Below, piece after piece: positions 1 to 7,334 of a stretch of 8,969 nt of DNA. The stretch is from JBLHKW01 sp047618565 (GTDB lineage: Bacteria > Planctomycetota > UBA1135 > GCA-002686595), in assembly GCA_047618565.1 (NCBI GenBank), contig JBLHKW010000183.1:1-8969 (forward strand), in the 5' to 3' direction. The translations under genes were made by a program, and so were the position numbers. The notes under the pieces are model-generated. The model did not search any database. It was given only the letters and a program-made list of their open reading frames with translations, and had not been told where the DNA came from. Positions within the stretch are counted from its first letter, which is position 1. The number at the start of each line of letters is the position of its first letter.

Positions 1-5
1 ATCGT

Positions 6-317
6 CTAGTACCGGTTCCCGCACCGCGCTCGTCGGGACGCGTTCGCAGCCGTCGAGAGCAGCGAGAACGGGATCCACCAGACGGCGATCAGCACGTAGA
101 CGAGCGTTTGAGAGCTCTCCGGTTTCATGACCCAGGCAACGGCGAGCATGGCACCGGCGAACAGCAGCGAGATCGCAAGGAGCAGCGCGCTCGTCCGTCG
201 CGGGCCCAACGTTCCCATGGCCTCCATGACACGGTTGTCCAGGGCACGCAGGGCATGGCAGAGCTTCGCGCGACGGGGCTGGTCATCGGATCGTTCGTGG
301 CGGCGGGTCGGTCTCAT
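6..317 (-). CDS. Small two-helix membrane protein, unknown function
   Basis: I do not recognise the family. From the ATG at 317 the product is 103 residues. A basic N-terminal stretch, rich in Arg and His, precedes two hydrophobic segments at about residues 42-63 and 69-91, and the protein ends in a short basic tail. Basic residues at both ends suggest both termini face the cytoplasm, with a short loop containing KPESS outside. The stop codon lies at 6-8, so the gene is complete on that side. The start is uncertain: the frame stays open to a TTG at 386, and an internal ATG at 227 would still include both helices. No strong Shine-Dalgarno precedes any of these. Third positions are GC-rich as in the neighbouring genes, which is why I prefer this strand over the plus-strand open frames in the same place. 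It is divergent from the kinase at 542. Confidence 0.5.
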   Translation of the reverse strand: MRPTRRHERSDDQPRRAKLCHALRALDNRVMEAMGTLGPRRTSALLLAISLLFAGAMLAVAWVMKPESSQTLVYVLIAVWWIPFSLLSTAANASRRARCGNRY

Positions 318-525
318 GAGAGTTCTCGCGGCGGGGGCTGCCCTGGCGTGGGTCCGGACTTCGGGCGGCTCGCCCTGGGCTGTCAACCGTACATGCGTCG
401 TGTAGGGCTGGGTCGACTCACGAACTTGGGAAAAGTCCCCTCACCGCATTACAGAATGGGTTGTCGCGGGTGGCACCGTGTGGGCGAAATGGGTCATTGA
501 AAAGGGAGTCGCGCGCCTCGTTGGC

Positions 526-541
526 TAGACTCCACGCCGTC
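526..541 (+). promoter_or_regulatory. Putative -10 element (TAGACT) of kinase 1, nearly leaderless start
   Basis: TAGACT at 526-531 fits TANNNT and lies 10 nt before the ATG at 542. The 13-bp block TAGACTCCACGCC (526-538) is identical to 4710-4722 in front of the second kinase. Transcription starting about 7 nt after a -10 hexamer would leave a leader of only a few bases. There is no Shine-Dalgarno. I see no good -35 at 17 bp; TTGAAA at 497-502 is 23 bp away, which is too far. Confidence 0.5.
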
Positions 542-3226
542 ATGCACCTCGCCGCTGGCCAGTCCCTTTCCTTTTACGAGATCCTCGGTTCCCTTGGAGC
601 CGGCGCCATGGGGGAGGTCTACCGTGCGAAGGACACGCGGCTCGAGCGCGAGGTGGCGATCAAGGTCCTTCCCGAGCACTTCGCGGAGGACGAGGAGCGA
701 CTGCGCCGGTTCGAGCGCGAGGCAAAGTCACTCGCCAGCCTGAACCACCCGAACGTGGCACAGATCTACGGGGTCGACCAGGTCGAGGACACCTGTTTCC
801 TGGTGCTCGAGCTCGTGCCAGGCGAGGGGCTGGACGAACGCATCGCACGCGCTGCGTTGCCGCTCGAGGAAGCGATCGACGTGTGCTGCCAGATCGCCGA
901 GGGGCTGGAAGCGGCGCACGAGGCCGGCGTGATTCATCGCGACCTGAAGCCAGCCAACGTGCGCATCACACCGGGCGGCAAGGTGAAGGTGCTCGACTTC
1001 GGTCTTGCCAAGCCGACAGGTCCAGAGGCCGAGCACGAATCGACCGAGGACAGCGTGCTCGCCACCGAAGAAGGTCGCCTGCTGGGTACACCGACGTACA
1101 TGGCGCCCGAACAAGCACGCGGGAAGCCGATCGATCGGCGCGTGGACGTGTGGGCCTTCGGCTGCGTGCTCTTCGAGTGCCTGACTGCCTCGCGCGCATT
1201 CGAGGGCGGCACGCTCTCCGACGTCCTGGCCGCGGTGCTACAGGACGAACCGAGCTGGGAGCGTCTGCCAAGGGCGACGCCAGCGCACGTACGCGAGGTG
1301 CTCACGCGCTGCCTCGTGAAGGACCCACGCCTGCGACTGCGCGACGTCGGAGATGCCTGGCTCGAGCTGACGCGAGCGCGGGACGGCGAGAGCGCGGCCG
1401 GTGCGGAGACCGCCGGCGGCTCCAGAAAACTCGTGCTCGCCTCCGCCGTCGTCGCACTGGTTGGCGGTGTTGCCATCGGCTTCGTGTTGCGCGACGCGCC
1501 CGACCCGGAGCGTCCCGAGGTGGTGCACACGGCGCTCCCGATGCCGGCCGACATGGTCTGGGAACACAACACGCTGGCGACGTCGTTCGCGATCTCTCCC
1601 GACGGCTCCAGCGTCGTCTACTGCAGCAACGTCGATCGTGCGCAGCGCGGAAGGCGGGAGGTGCTGGTGGTCTGGCGACGCTCCGAGCCGTCGCCCGAGA
1701 TCCTGTGGGAGGCCGGGCCAGGGCTGACGCTGAGCAGCCCCTTCTTCTCGCCGGACGGCGCGTGGGTCGCGTTCCAGGTGCGGACCGGCGGTCCGTTCGA
1801 GCTGAGACGGATCTCGGCAGATGGTGGCGATGCCGAAGTCCTCTACCCGTTGCCGTTTCCCACGACGGGAGGCTGCTGGTCCGCGGATGACACGATCCTG
1901 CTGGGCATCCTGGGCGCGGGTATCCTGCGGTTCCCCGCGCGGCCCGGCGAGACGTACGAGGTCCTCACGACGCCGGAGCCGGATGTCGAGTGGCTGCACG
2001 ACTCTCCCGTCCTGTTGCCGGGCGGAGAGGATCTGCTGTTCTCGATCGACTACGAGGGCACGGCCCATGACGTGGCGCTGCGTTCGCTGTCGACGGGTGC
2101 ACAGGAGATCCTGATCCCCGGCGCCAGCACGGTCGCGTTCCTGGCGCCGGACCTCCTCGTCTACACGATCGGTCAGGACCTCTGGGCCGACCGGTACGAC
2201 CTCTCGTCACGTCGCCTCGACGGCAACCCGGTGCGGCTCTCCGAACGCGTCGCCATCGGCGTCCCGAGCTACTTCAACCTGAGTCAGGAAGGAACGCTCC
2301 TGTACCGGAAACCGGTGCAGGGAACCGAGCGCTCGGTCGTCTGGGTGGATCGCGACGGCACCGAGCACGAGACGCGCTTCCCCGACCTGGACTACGCTCA
2401 TGTTGCGATCTCGCCGTCGGGCGCACGCGCGGCGTTCGGCTTCGGGGTCGGTCTCGCGGGTGGAGAGGTGCGCGTGGGTGACCTCGCGGCGGAGAGTCTC
2501 GCTCCCCCGCTCGTGTTCGATCACGCAGCGCAGCCGGTCTGGTCCACGGACGGCGAACACCTCATCTGGTACGACTTGAACGGCGGTTTCCTGACGCGTC
2601 AGTCGGCGACCGGTGGAGGCTTACCGGAGCGCGGCGGGCTCTTCGAGGCGGCACTCCATGATGTGCTCCCCGGCGATCGAGTCATGTTCAGCAAGATAGG
2701 TGGTCAGGAGACCGGCATCGACCTGTTCACGTGCGCCTTCGAGGAAGATGTGAGCACGGGGCAGGTCGAGCTCGTCGTCGAGCGCGGTGACCAGTCCTAT
2801 GGAACGATCTCGCCCGACGGCAACCTGCTGGCCTACGTGACGCTTCACGCGAAGAGTACACCGGAGCTCTTCGTTACCCGGCTGCCGATGGACGGCGCGG
2901 TCCTGCAGGTCTCGAGCGGAGGTGGTCGCTACCCGAAGTGGAACGACGCGGGTGACGAGCTCTACTTCGCTTCGGTTGACGGCGACCTGATGACGAGCTG
3001 CGTCACATCGACGAGCCCGCGCCTCGAGTTCTCCGCGCCGGTCCGGATCTATCAGGGCATCAGCGGCACGACCGAGTGGCCCAACCGCCCGTTCGACGCG
3101 CTGCCGGATGGGAGCCGCTTCCTGGTGCTCGAGGACAGTCTCCACCAGGCGCCCGAGCGTCCGCAGCTCGGGCTCGTGCTGCACTTCGACGAAGAGGTGC
3201 GGCGCAGGCTGGAGGAACGCGAGTAG
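542..3226 (+). CDS. Membrane Ser/Thr protein kinase with C-terminal TolB/PD40-type propeller
   Basis: This is an intact 894-residue Hanks-type kinase, predicted to phosphorylate Ser/Thr of unknown partners. The catalytic landmarks are all present: glycine loop GAGAMG at 19-24, VAIK lysine K41, helix-C glutamate E60, HRDLKPANV at 132-140 (catalytic D134), DFG at 152-154, GTPTYMAPE at 182-190, and DVWAFG at 202-207. The kinase domain ends near 275. A short linker leads to one hydrophobic helix at about 296-316, so the kinase is cytoplasmic and the rest is predicted to be periplasmic or extracellular. The remaining 570 or so residues contain propeller blades of PD40/TolB type, marked by SPDG-like turns at 352-355, 403-406, 624-627, 668-671 and 757-760. 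This region probably senses a ligand or binds a partner. The ATG at 542 was chosen because it matches the paralogue start at 4727 and follows the shared promoter block; the frame is open upstream to a TTG at 461 but that stretch has no family resemblance. Its stop is 16 bp from the convergent gene. Confidence 0.93.
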   Translation: MHLAAGQSLSFYEILGSLGAGAMGEVYRAKDTRLEREVAIKVLPEHFAEDEERLRRFEREAKSLASLNHPNVAQIYGVDQVEDTCFLVLELVPGEGLDERIARAALPLEEAIDVCCQIAEGLEAAHEAGVIHRDLKPANVRITPGGKVKVLDFGLAKPTGPEAEHESTEDSVLATEEGRLLGTPTYMAPEQARGKPIDRRVDVWAFGCVLFECLTASRAFEGGTLSDVLAAVLQDEPSWERLPRATPAHVREVLTRCLVKDPRLRLRDVGDAWLELTRARDGESAAGAETAGGSRKLVLASAVVALVGGVAIGFVLRDAPDPERPEVVHTALPMPADMVWEHNTLATSFAISPDGSSVVYCSNVDRAQRGRREVLVVWRRSEPSPEILWEAGPGLTLSSPFFSPDGAWVAFQVRTGGPFELRRISADGGDAEVLYPLPFPTTGGCWSADDTILLGILGAGILRFPARPGETYEVLTTPEPDVEWLHDSPVLLPGGEDLLFSIDYEGTAHDVALRSLSTGAQEILIPGASTVAFLAPDLLVYTIGQDLWADRYDLSSRRLDGNPVRLSERVAIGVPSYFNLSQEGTLLYRKPVQGTERSVVWVDRDGTEHETRFPDLDYAHVAISPSGARAAFGFGVGLAGGEVRVGDLAAESLAPPLVFDHAAQPVWSTDGEHLIWYDLNGGFLTRQSATGGGLPERGGLFEAALHDVLPGDRVMFSKIGGQETGIDLFTCAFEEDVSTGQVELVVERGDQSYGTISPDGNLLAYVTLHAKSTPELFVTRLPMDGAVLQVSSGGGRYPKWNDAGDELYFASVDGDLMTSCVTSTSPRLEFSAPVRIYQGISGTTEWPNRPFDALPDGSRFLVLEDSLHQAPERPQLGLVLHFDEEVRRRLEERE

Positions 3227-3242
3227 GCCGGCTCCGTACCGC

Positions 3243-3662
3243 TTACGCCCAGCCCAGTTCCTTCAAGGCCCAGAGGTCGTTCCAGACCTTGACGATGCGC
3301 TCGACCTTGCCGTCGCCGTTCATGAACAGGGTGTAGACGTATTCGGAGTGGGTCTCCTTGTTCGTCGGCGGAACCGGGCCACCTTCGCCCGTGTGCTTGG
3401 CGTGATAGGTCGCGACGAACACCGCAACATTCCGCTCCTCGTCCCAGGCGAATGCGTGAGTGTCGTAGGTTGCACCGGGGGCCACACCTGTTCCGAAACC
3501 CACCACCCACTCAGCGTAGCCTTCGACGGTTGTGATTTCGGCCAGGGCGGGGGCCTGGCAGGTGAAAGGCGCGCCGTCGACGACGTATTCCTTGCAACCC
3601 GCCCAGCCCTTGAACGACTCGAGTGCGGCGACGAAAGCCTGCGCGTTATCGAATGTTGACAT
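3243..3662 (-). CDS. NTF2/SnoaL-like protein
   Basis: The 139-residue product looks like a SnoaL/NTF2-like cone-fold protein. The N-terminal helix region (about 5-20) is followed by the segment VEGYAEWVVGFG and then by strands with the family-like run GEGGPVPPTNKETHSEYVYT (93-112). The C-terminus has a WNDLWALKELGW segment. Proteins of this fold are small single-domain enzymes or ligand binders; no substrate can be deduced. Cysteines at 23 and 34 lie close together. There is no signal peptide, so it is cytoplasmic. I chose the ATG at 3662 because a TANNNT hexamer lies 7 nt before it; an in-frame ATG at 3674 would overlap that hexamer. The gene converges on kinase 1 (16 bp between stops) and diverges from the DUF486 pair. 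Confidence 0.82.
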   Translation of the reverse strand: MSTFDNAQAFVAALESFKGWAGCKEYVVDGAPFTCQAPALAEITTVEGYAEWVVGFGTGVAPGATYDTHAFAWDEERNVAVFVATYHAKHTGEGGPVPPTNKETHSEYVYTLFMNGDGKVERIVKVWNDLWALKELGWA

Positions 3663-3675
3663 GTGCTGGAGCATA
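3663..3675 (-). promoter_or_regulatory. Putative -10 element (TATGCT) of the NTF2-like gene
   Basis: Read on the minus strand, TATGCT occupies 3675-3670 and is followed by 7 nt and then ATG at 3662. Initiation at the usual distance would fall on or beside the A of the ATG, giving a leaderless mRNA. There is no Shine-Dalgarno. The expected -35 region falls inside the left arm of the inverted repeat at 3686-3709. Confidence 0.4.
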
Positions 3676-3685
3676 CCAGATCGAT

Positions 3686-3768
3686 CCAGGTTCAGCGCCG
3701 TACACTCGGCGTGAGTGCATACAATAAGCGGCGCCCACCAGGGCTTGGGTGTGCGGCGATGAACCTGG
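3686..3768. repeat. Long imperfect inverted repeat between divergent genes
   Basis: The left arm CCAGGTTCAGCGCCG (3686-3700) and right arm CGGCGATGAACCTGG (3754-3768) are complementary at 14 of 15 positions. The pairing continues inward through 3701-3709 with 3745-3753: five Watson-Crick pairs and four pairs that are G-U if the plus strand is RNA. Weaker pairing continues outward to about 3680/3774. The 35-nt centre contains a small GCCC-ACCA-GGGC hairpin (3733-3744). Viewed as DNA, it is one 24-bp element, 19 of 24 positions identical, facing outward in front of each divergent gene. It could be a pair of operator sites, an RNA hairpin, or a remnant of a small palindromic repeat element. Confidence 0.7.
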
Positions 3769-3781
3769 TTCCGTAACGCCC

Positions 3782-3796
3782 TACCGTGCGACCCTC
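3782..3796 (+). promoter_or_regulatory. Putative -10 element (TACCGT) of the DUF486 pair
   Basis: TACCGT at 3782-3787 fits TANNNT and lies 9 nt before the ATG at 3797, similar to the spacing seen before the two kinases. No Shine-Dalgarno is visible. The right arm of the inverted repeat ends 13 bp upstream and covers the expected -35 region. A weak match; it depends on the ATG at 3797 being the true start. Confidence 0.3.
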
Positions 3797-4270
3797 ATGG
3801 AGCCCATAACGGAGACCGAAGCGACGAATCGGCCCTCGGGCTCGGGGGGCGCACCTGCCGGATCGCATCCGAAGAGCCGCCTACGGTCCATCGTCGTGCC
3901 GCTCATGCTATCCGTGGCGAGCCTCTTCATGGCGTTCGCGTGGCTCGGGCATCTGCGCTTCAAGGAGCTACCGTTCCTTCACGCTCTGGGTCTCTGCTGG
4001 CTGCTCGTGCTGCCGGAGTATTTCCTCAACGTGAAGGCGATCCGGATGGGCCACGGGGTCTACAGCATTGCGCAGATGGCGGCGTTCCGGCTCTGTTCGG
4101 GCGTCGTGTTCGTGGCCCTCGTCGCGCGTTTCGTGCTGAGCGAGGCGCTCGGACCGTGGCAGATGACCGGCTTCGGGGTCATGATCGTCGCGATGCTGCT
4201 CATCGCGTTTCCCGAGAACCGTGCGGCGGACAGCGCTCGCCGCGCGGGCTCCCCCGGGGACGGCGCCTGA
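3797..4270 (+). CDS. DUF486-family (DMT superfamily) membrane protein, copy 1
   Basis: This is a four-helix protein of the DUF486 group of the drug/metabolite transporter superfamily, whose transport substrate is unknown. At 157 residues it is longer than the usual 110 or so, because of a hydrophilic N-terminal extension of about 31 residues and a basic C-terminal tail. The family core is clear: MAFAWLGHLRF near the end of helix 1, WLLVLPEYFLNV around helix 2, GVYSIAQMAAF opening helix 3, then a fourth helix ending IAFP. Positive charges sit mainly in the N-terminus, the middle loop and the C-terminus (about nine, against three in the other loops), predicting N-in/C-in. The stop codon overlaps the start of copy 2 by one base, so translation is probably coupled. 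The start is uncertain: a GTG at 3749 is also in frame, and the extension itself is not conserved in the family. Confidence 0.85.
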   Translation: MEPITETEATNRPSGSGGAPAGSHPKSRLRSIVVPLMLSVASLFMAFAWLGHLRFKELPFLHALGLCWLLVLPEYFLNVKAIRMGHGVYSIAQMAAFRLCSGVVFVALVARFVLSEALGPWQMTGFGVMIVAMLLIAFPENRAADSARRAGSPGDGA

Positions 4271-4605
4271 TGGCCCTGGTCGTCGTCCCGGTGATGCTGT
4301 TGGTCAGTAGCATCATCATGGCCTTCGCGTGGCTCGGCCACGCTCGACTACGCGACAGGCCGTTCCACGTGTCGCTCGTGGTCAGCTGGCTGATGGTGTT
4401 CCCGGAGTACGTCCTGAACGTCACGGCATTCCGCTGGGGAAACCAGGTCTACACCGGGGCCCAAATGGCCGCGTTCAACATGGCCACGGGCGTGATCTGC
4501 GTCGCGCTGGTCGCGCGGCTTTTTCTGCGGGAGCCGATCGGCAAGCGTCAGTGGCTCGGTTTCGTGCTGATGGCCCTGGCCATCGTCCTGATTCGTTACC
4601 CCTGA
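4270..4605 (+). CDS. DUF486-family (DMT superfamily) membrane protein, copy 2
   Basis: The 111-residue product is the usual length for DUF486 and is about half identical to copy 1 over the core. Shared blocks are MAFAWLGH, VxPEYxLNV, AQMAAF and VALVAR. It has four predicted helices, no N-terminal extension and almost no tail. Its positive charges are in the first loop (three Arg in GHARLRDRPF) and third loop (REPIGKRQ region), with only about two in the N-terminus, middle loop and C-terminus, which predicts N-out/C-out, the reverse of copy 1. The ATG overlaps the TGA of copy 1 (TGATG). A GGGGA at 4256-4260 could act as ribosome binding site at 9 nt spacing. The pair is most simply read as a heterodimer, as in paired small multidrug resistance proteins; this is inference. 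Confidence 0.87.
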   Translation: MALVVVPVMLLVSSIIMAFAWLGHARLRDRPFHVSLVVSWLMVFPEYVLNVTAFRWGNQVYTGAQMAAFNMATGVICVALVARLFLREPIGKRQWLGFVLMALAIVLIRYP

Positions 4606-4709
4606 TCGTCCGGCGCAGGTTGCGCGCGACCCATCCGTGAGGCGCGTGCTCGATGTCTGCGGCACTTCCGGGTGGAAGAAGTGGCGCAGGGTGTGGATCT
4701 CCGTACTGT

Positions 4710-4726
4710 TAGACTCCACGCCCGCC
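4710..4726 (+). promoter_or_regulatory. Putative -10 element (TAGACT) of kinase 2, nearly leaderless start
   Basis: TAGACT at 4710-4715 lies 11 nt before the ATG at 4727. The block TAGACTCCACGCC (4710-4722) is identical to 526-538 before kinase 1, while the sequence further upstream of the two genes is unrelated. No -35 match at normal spacing and no Shine-Dalgarno are visible. Confidence 0.5.
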
Positions 4727-5116
4727 ATGTCCCTCGCAGCCGGTCAAACCCTCTCTTTCTACGAGATCCTCGGCCCCCTCGATGCCGGAGGAATGGGCGA
4801 AGTCTACCGGGCACGCGACACGCGCCTTGAGCGCGAAGTCGCGATCAAGGCGCTGCCCGAGGAGCTCGCGGACGACGACGAGCGCTTGCTGCGCTTCGAG
4901 CGCGAGGCCAAGACGCTGGCGTTGCTCAATCACTCCAACGTCGCCGGAATTCACGGTGTCGACAAGGAGGGAGGCATCTGCTTTCTCGCGCTGGAGCTCG
5001 TGCCAGGTGAGGACCTGGAGGCTCGACTCGCGCGCGGACCGTTGGGCGTGGATGAAGGGTCGACGTCTACCGGCAGATCGCCGAGGGACTCGAGGCGGCT
5101 CACGAAGCGGGCGTTG

Positions 5117-5148
<32 letters not shown>

Positions 5149-5259
5149 ATCACTCCCGACGGCATCGTGAAGATCCTCGACTTTGGGATCGCGAAGCCGA
5201 TGTACTCCAAAGCGTCGCGCGACAGCTCGAGCGCGGCGGCGTAGCCGGACAGCTTCCTG

Positions 5260-6075
5260 ATGACCGAGGAAGGGCTCGTGCTCGGAACGCCGACGTACAT
5301 GAGCCCCGAGCAGGCGCGCGGCAAGCCTGTCGACAGGCGCACGGACATCTGGGCCTTCGGTTGCGTGCTGTACGAATGCCTGACCGCGAAGCGCGCCTTC
5401 CGCGGCGAGACCTTCTCGGACGTCATCGCGTCGATCATGAGTAGCGAGCCCGACGGGTCTGCCCTGCCGGCGGCGACACCGGTGAGCGTCACGCGCCTCT
5501 TGCGGCGCTGCCTCGACAAGGACGCGGATCGGGACGAGAGCGCTGACCGGGAAGAGCACTGGACGCTGCTCGCCCACAGCAAGGGGGTCACGCAACCGCG
5601 CCTGTCGCCCACCGGCGAACACGTAGCGTTCCTGCGGAACGGGGCCATCGAGGTACGCGCGCTGAGAAGCCTCCAGCCACGGCGTCTCTCCGGTACGGAG
5701 GGAGCCCTGGACGTATTCTGGCGGCCCGACGGCGCCGAGCTCGGCTTCGCGCGCAACAGCCCCGGTGGCGGCTTCACCCTCCACAAGATCGCCATCGAGG
5801 GCGGAGAGGCATTCGACGTGACCGAGCTCGCCGGACCCGCCGTGTACCTGGGAGGTGTCTGGACCATCCAGGACGAATTCCTGTTTGCGGTCACGGGTTC
5901 CGACGAGACCACGGGGCTCCAGGCCGTCTCCGCCGCGGGCGGTGGGCCACCCCTGCTCGTCCTCGCGCCTGACCGCGGCCGTGGTGAGTTCGACTTCCAC
6001 AATCCTCGCCTGCTCTCCGACGGCTTCACGGTAACGATCATGCTGCACCCCACGGACGGCCAGGGGGCATCCTGA
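5260..6075 (+). pseudogene. Kinase 2 fragment: C-lobe plus first propeller blades
   Basis: This is the longest open piece in the middle of the broken kinase and starts at an ATG just after the nonsense codon. Its 271 residues begin MTEEGLVLGTPTYMSPEQ, continue through the C-lobe (TDIWAFGCVLYECLT), then pass abruptly from RCLDKD into propeller sequence (RLSPTGEHVAF, FWRPDGAELGF). It lacks the ATP site and catalytic loop, so it cannot be a kinase by itself. A gene caller would report it as a separate protein; I regard it as part of the same broken gene. Confidence 0.7.
5524..5559 (+). repeat. Imperfect 18-bp tandem repeat at the internal deletion junction of kinase 2
   Basis: Two consecutive 18-nt units encode ADRDES and ADREEH. 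They lie exactly where kinase sequence stops and propeller sequence begins. The duplication may be a by-product of the rearrangement that removed the linker and transmembrane helix. Confidence 0.4.
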
Positions 6076-6316
6076 TCTGGGACGGCGGCGAGACGCGTCT
6101 CATCTTGGAGGCCGGAAGCGACCACGGCATCAAGTCCGCGGTGAACTCCCCCGTCTCGGGCCGGCTCGTGTTCGAGCGTCGTGGATCGAACGAGGGGCTC
6201 CGGGTCGTGCCCTTTCCCTCACCGAGGGTGCTGTAATCGGGACCCCCAAGGCCCTGATCTCGGGCGGGGGCGATCCGAGCATCGATGCCGATGGCAGGCT
6301 AGCGTACCTGGGTGGG

Positions 6317-7246
6317 GTGGTGCGGGAGGACCCGAGGGTGCGACGGGTCGATGCGCACGGCGAGCCACTGGGAGAGGCGGTGTCACCGACTTTCGACACC
6401 ATACGGCACCTGGCTGTGTCCCCCGACGGGAGGCGCGTCGCCGCGATGGTCGAGGTCGAGAGCAACCGCGATGTCTGGATCTTCTCCCTCGACGGACCGA
6501 CGCGCACACGCCTTACACGCGCCGAGTGGAGTGACGGATTCCCGATATGGGGCACGGAAGGAAGAACCGTGTTCTTCCGGGGACGGAGCGGCATCTCCAG
6601 CGTGGCTGCGGACGGCGAGAGCAGGCCGACGAGCTTTGCGATCGACGGCTATCCCAGGGACATCTCTCCAGACGGGAGGTGGTTCGTGCTCGAACATCGC
6701 AACGAAGAGGACAGCCACGACATCCGCCTGGCCGAGATGCGTGATGGCCGTCCTGCAGAAGTGCGCGACCTCGTGGCGACCGACGCTGACGAATCCGTGC
6801 CGGCCTTCTCGTCCGGAGGGGACCTGCTCGCCTACACGGCGGACGCGACCGGGCGTGGCGAGGTCGTCGTGAAGCCGTTCTCGGACGCCGGGAGCGTCGG
6901 GAGCGGCGTGCAGATCTCCCTCGCCGGAGGCAGCCACCCGCGCTGGGCGCCCACGGGGAACAGGCTCTTCTTCGTGGCGCAGAACGAAGGGCGGCCGGTC
7001 ATCATGGGGGTGGAGGCTAACCGGATAGGTGACCGGGTCGAGGTGGTTGGTGCGCCCGTGCTCGTGTTCACGGGCGAGGCCGCGAGATCGGACCTGGAGG
7101 AGTACGGCGACCGCCTGTACGAGGTGCTCGGCGACGGCAGCGAGTTCCTCGTGGTCGATAAATTCCTCGGCGGTAATCCCGAGGTCGTGCTGTGGGAAGG
7201 CTGGACAACCCCGCGCGAGACGCAGTCGGGCAGTCGACCACGCTGA
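6317..7246 (+). pseudogene. Kinase 2 fragment: C-terminal propeller
   Basis: A 309-residue open piece encodes only propeller blades (SPDGRR, GTEGRT, SPDGRW, SGGDLL, APTGNR turns followed by short hydrophobic strands). The start shown is a GTG that a gene caller might choose; homologous sequence continues upstream in the same frame to about 6212 (TPKALISGGGDPSIDADG), so the piece is the tail of the kinase 2 gene and not an independent gene. Without its own signal peptide it would stay cytoplasmic if expressed. Confidence 0.7.
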
Positions 7247-7257
7247 CCGGCTGGTTG

Positions 7258-7267
7258 CCCCCCCCCC
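7258..7267 (+). repeat. Homopolymer run of ten C
   Basis: Ten consecutive C residues lie between the kinase 2 stop and the methyltransferase start. This is the longest homopolymer in the window. Such a run is a site for length variation by slippage and equally for sequencing error. Confidence 0.6.
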
Positions 7268-7290
7268 GCGGCCCTCGCGTATCGTCGCGG

Positions 7291-7315
7291 CGCGGCGAGC
7301 GCCGCACTCGCCGCG
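7291..7315 (+). other. Perfect 9-bp stem-loop upstream of the methyltransferase gene
   Basis: CGCGGCGAG (7291-7299) and CTCGCCGCG (7307-7315) form a perfect GC-rich stem with a 7-nt loop, 19 bp before the ATG at 7335. No T run follows, so it is not a typical intrinsic terminator. It could be a terminator of another type, a 5' leader structure, or an operator. Confidence 0.5.
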
Positions 7316-7334
7316 GCCCTCTAGAGAGTCTCCC

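Noticed and set aside
376..391. Perfect TTGACA on the minus strand at 386-381 as a promoter for the small membrane protein
   Set aside because: No acceptable -10 hexamer lies at 16-18 bp spacing, so the match is probably chance.
427..438. Palindrome-like GGGAAAAGTCCC upstream of kinase 1
   Set aside because: Only 4-bp arms; not above what is expected by chance in GC-rich DNA.
108..500. Plus-strand open frames opposite the small membrane protein
   Set aside because: Composition is unstructured and Arg/Gly-rich. The minus-strand frame has two well-formed helices and the local codon bias.
883..1890. 335-residue plus-strand open frame inside kinase 1
   Set aside because: It is an Arg-rich out-of-frame shadow of the intact kinase, whose motifs are all in the other frame.
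4613..4625. Small hairpin GCGCA-GGT-TGCGC after the DUF486 pair as a terminator
   Set aside because: The stem is only 5 bp and no T run follows.
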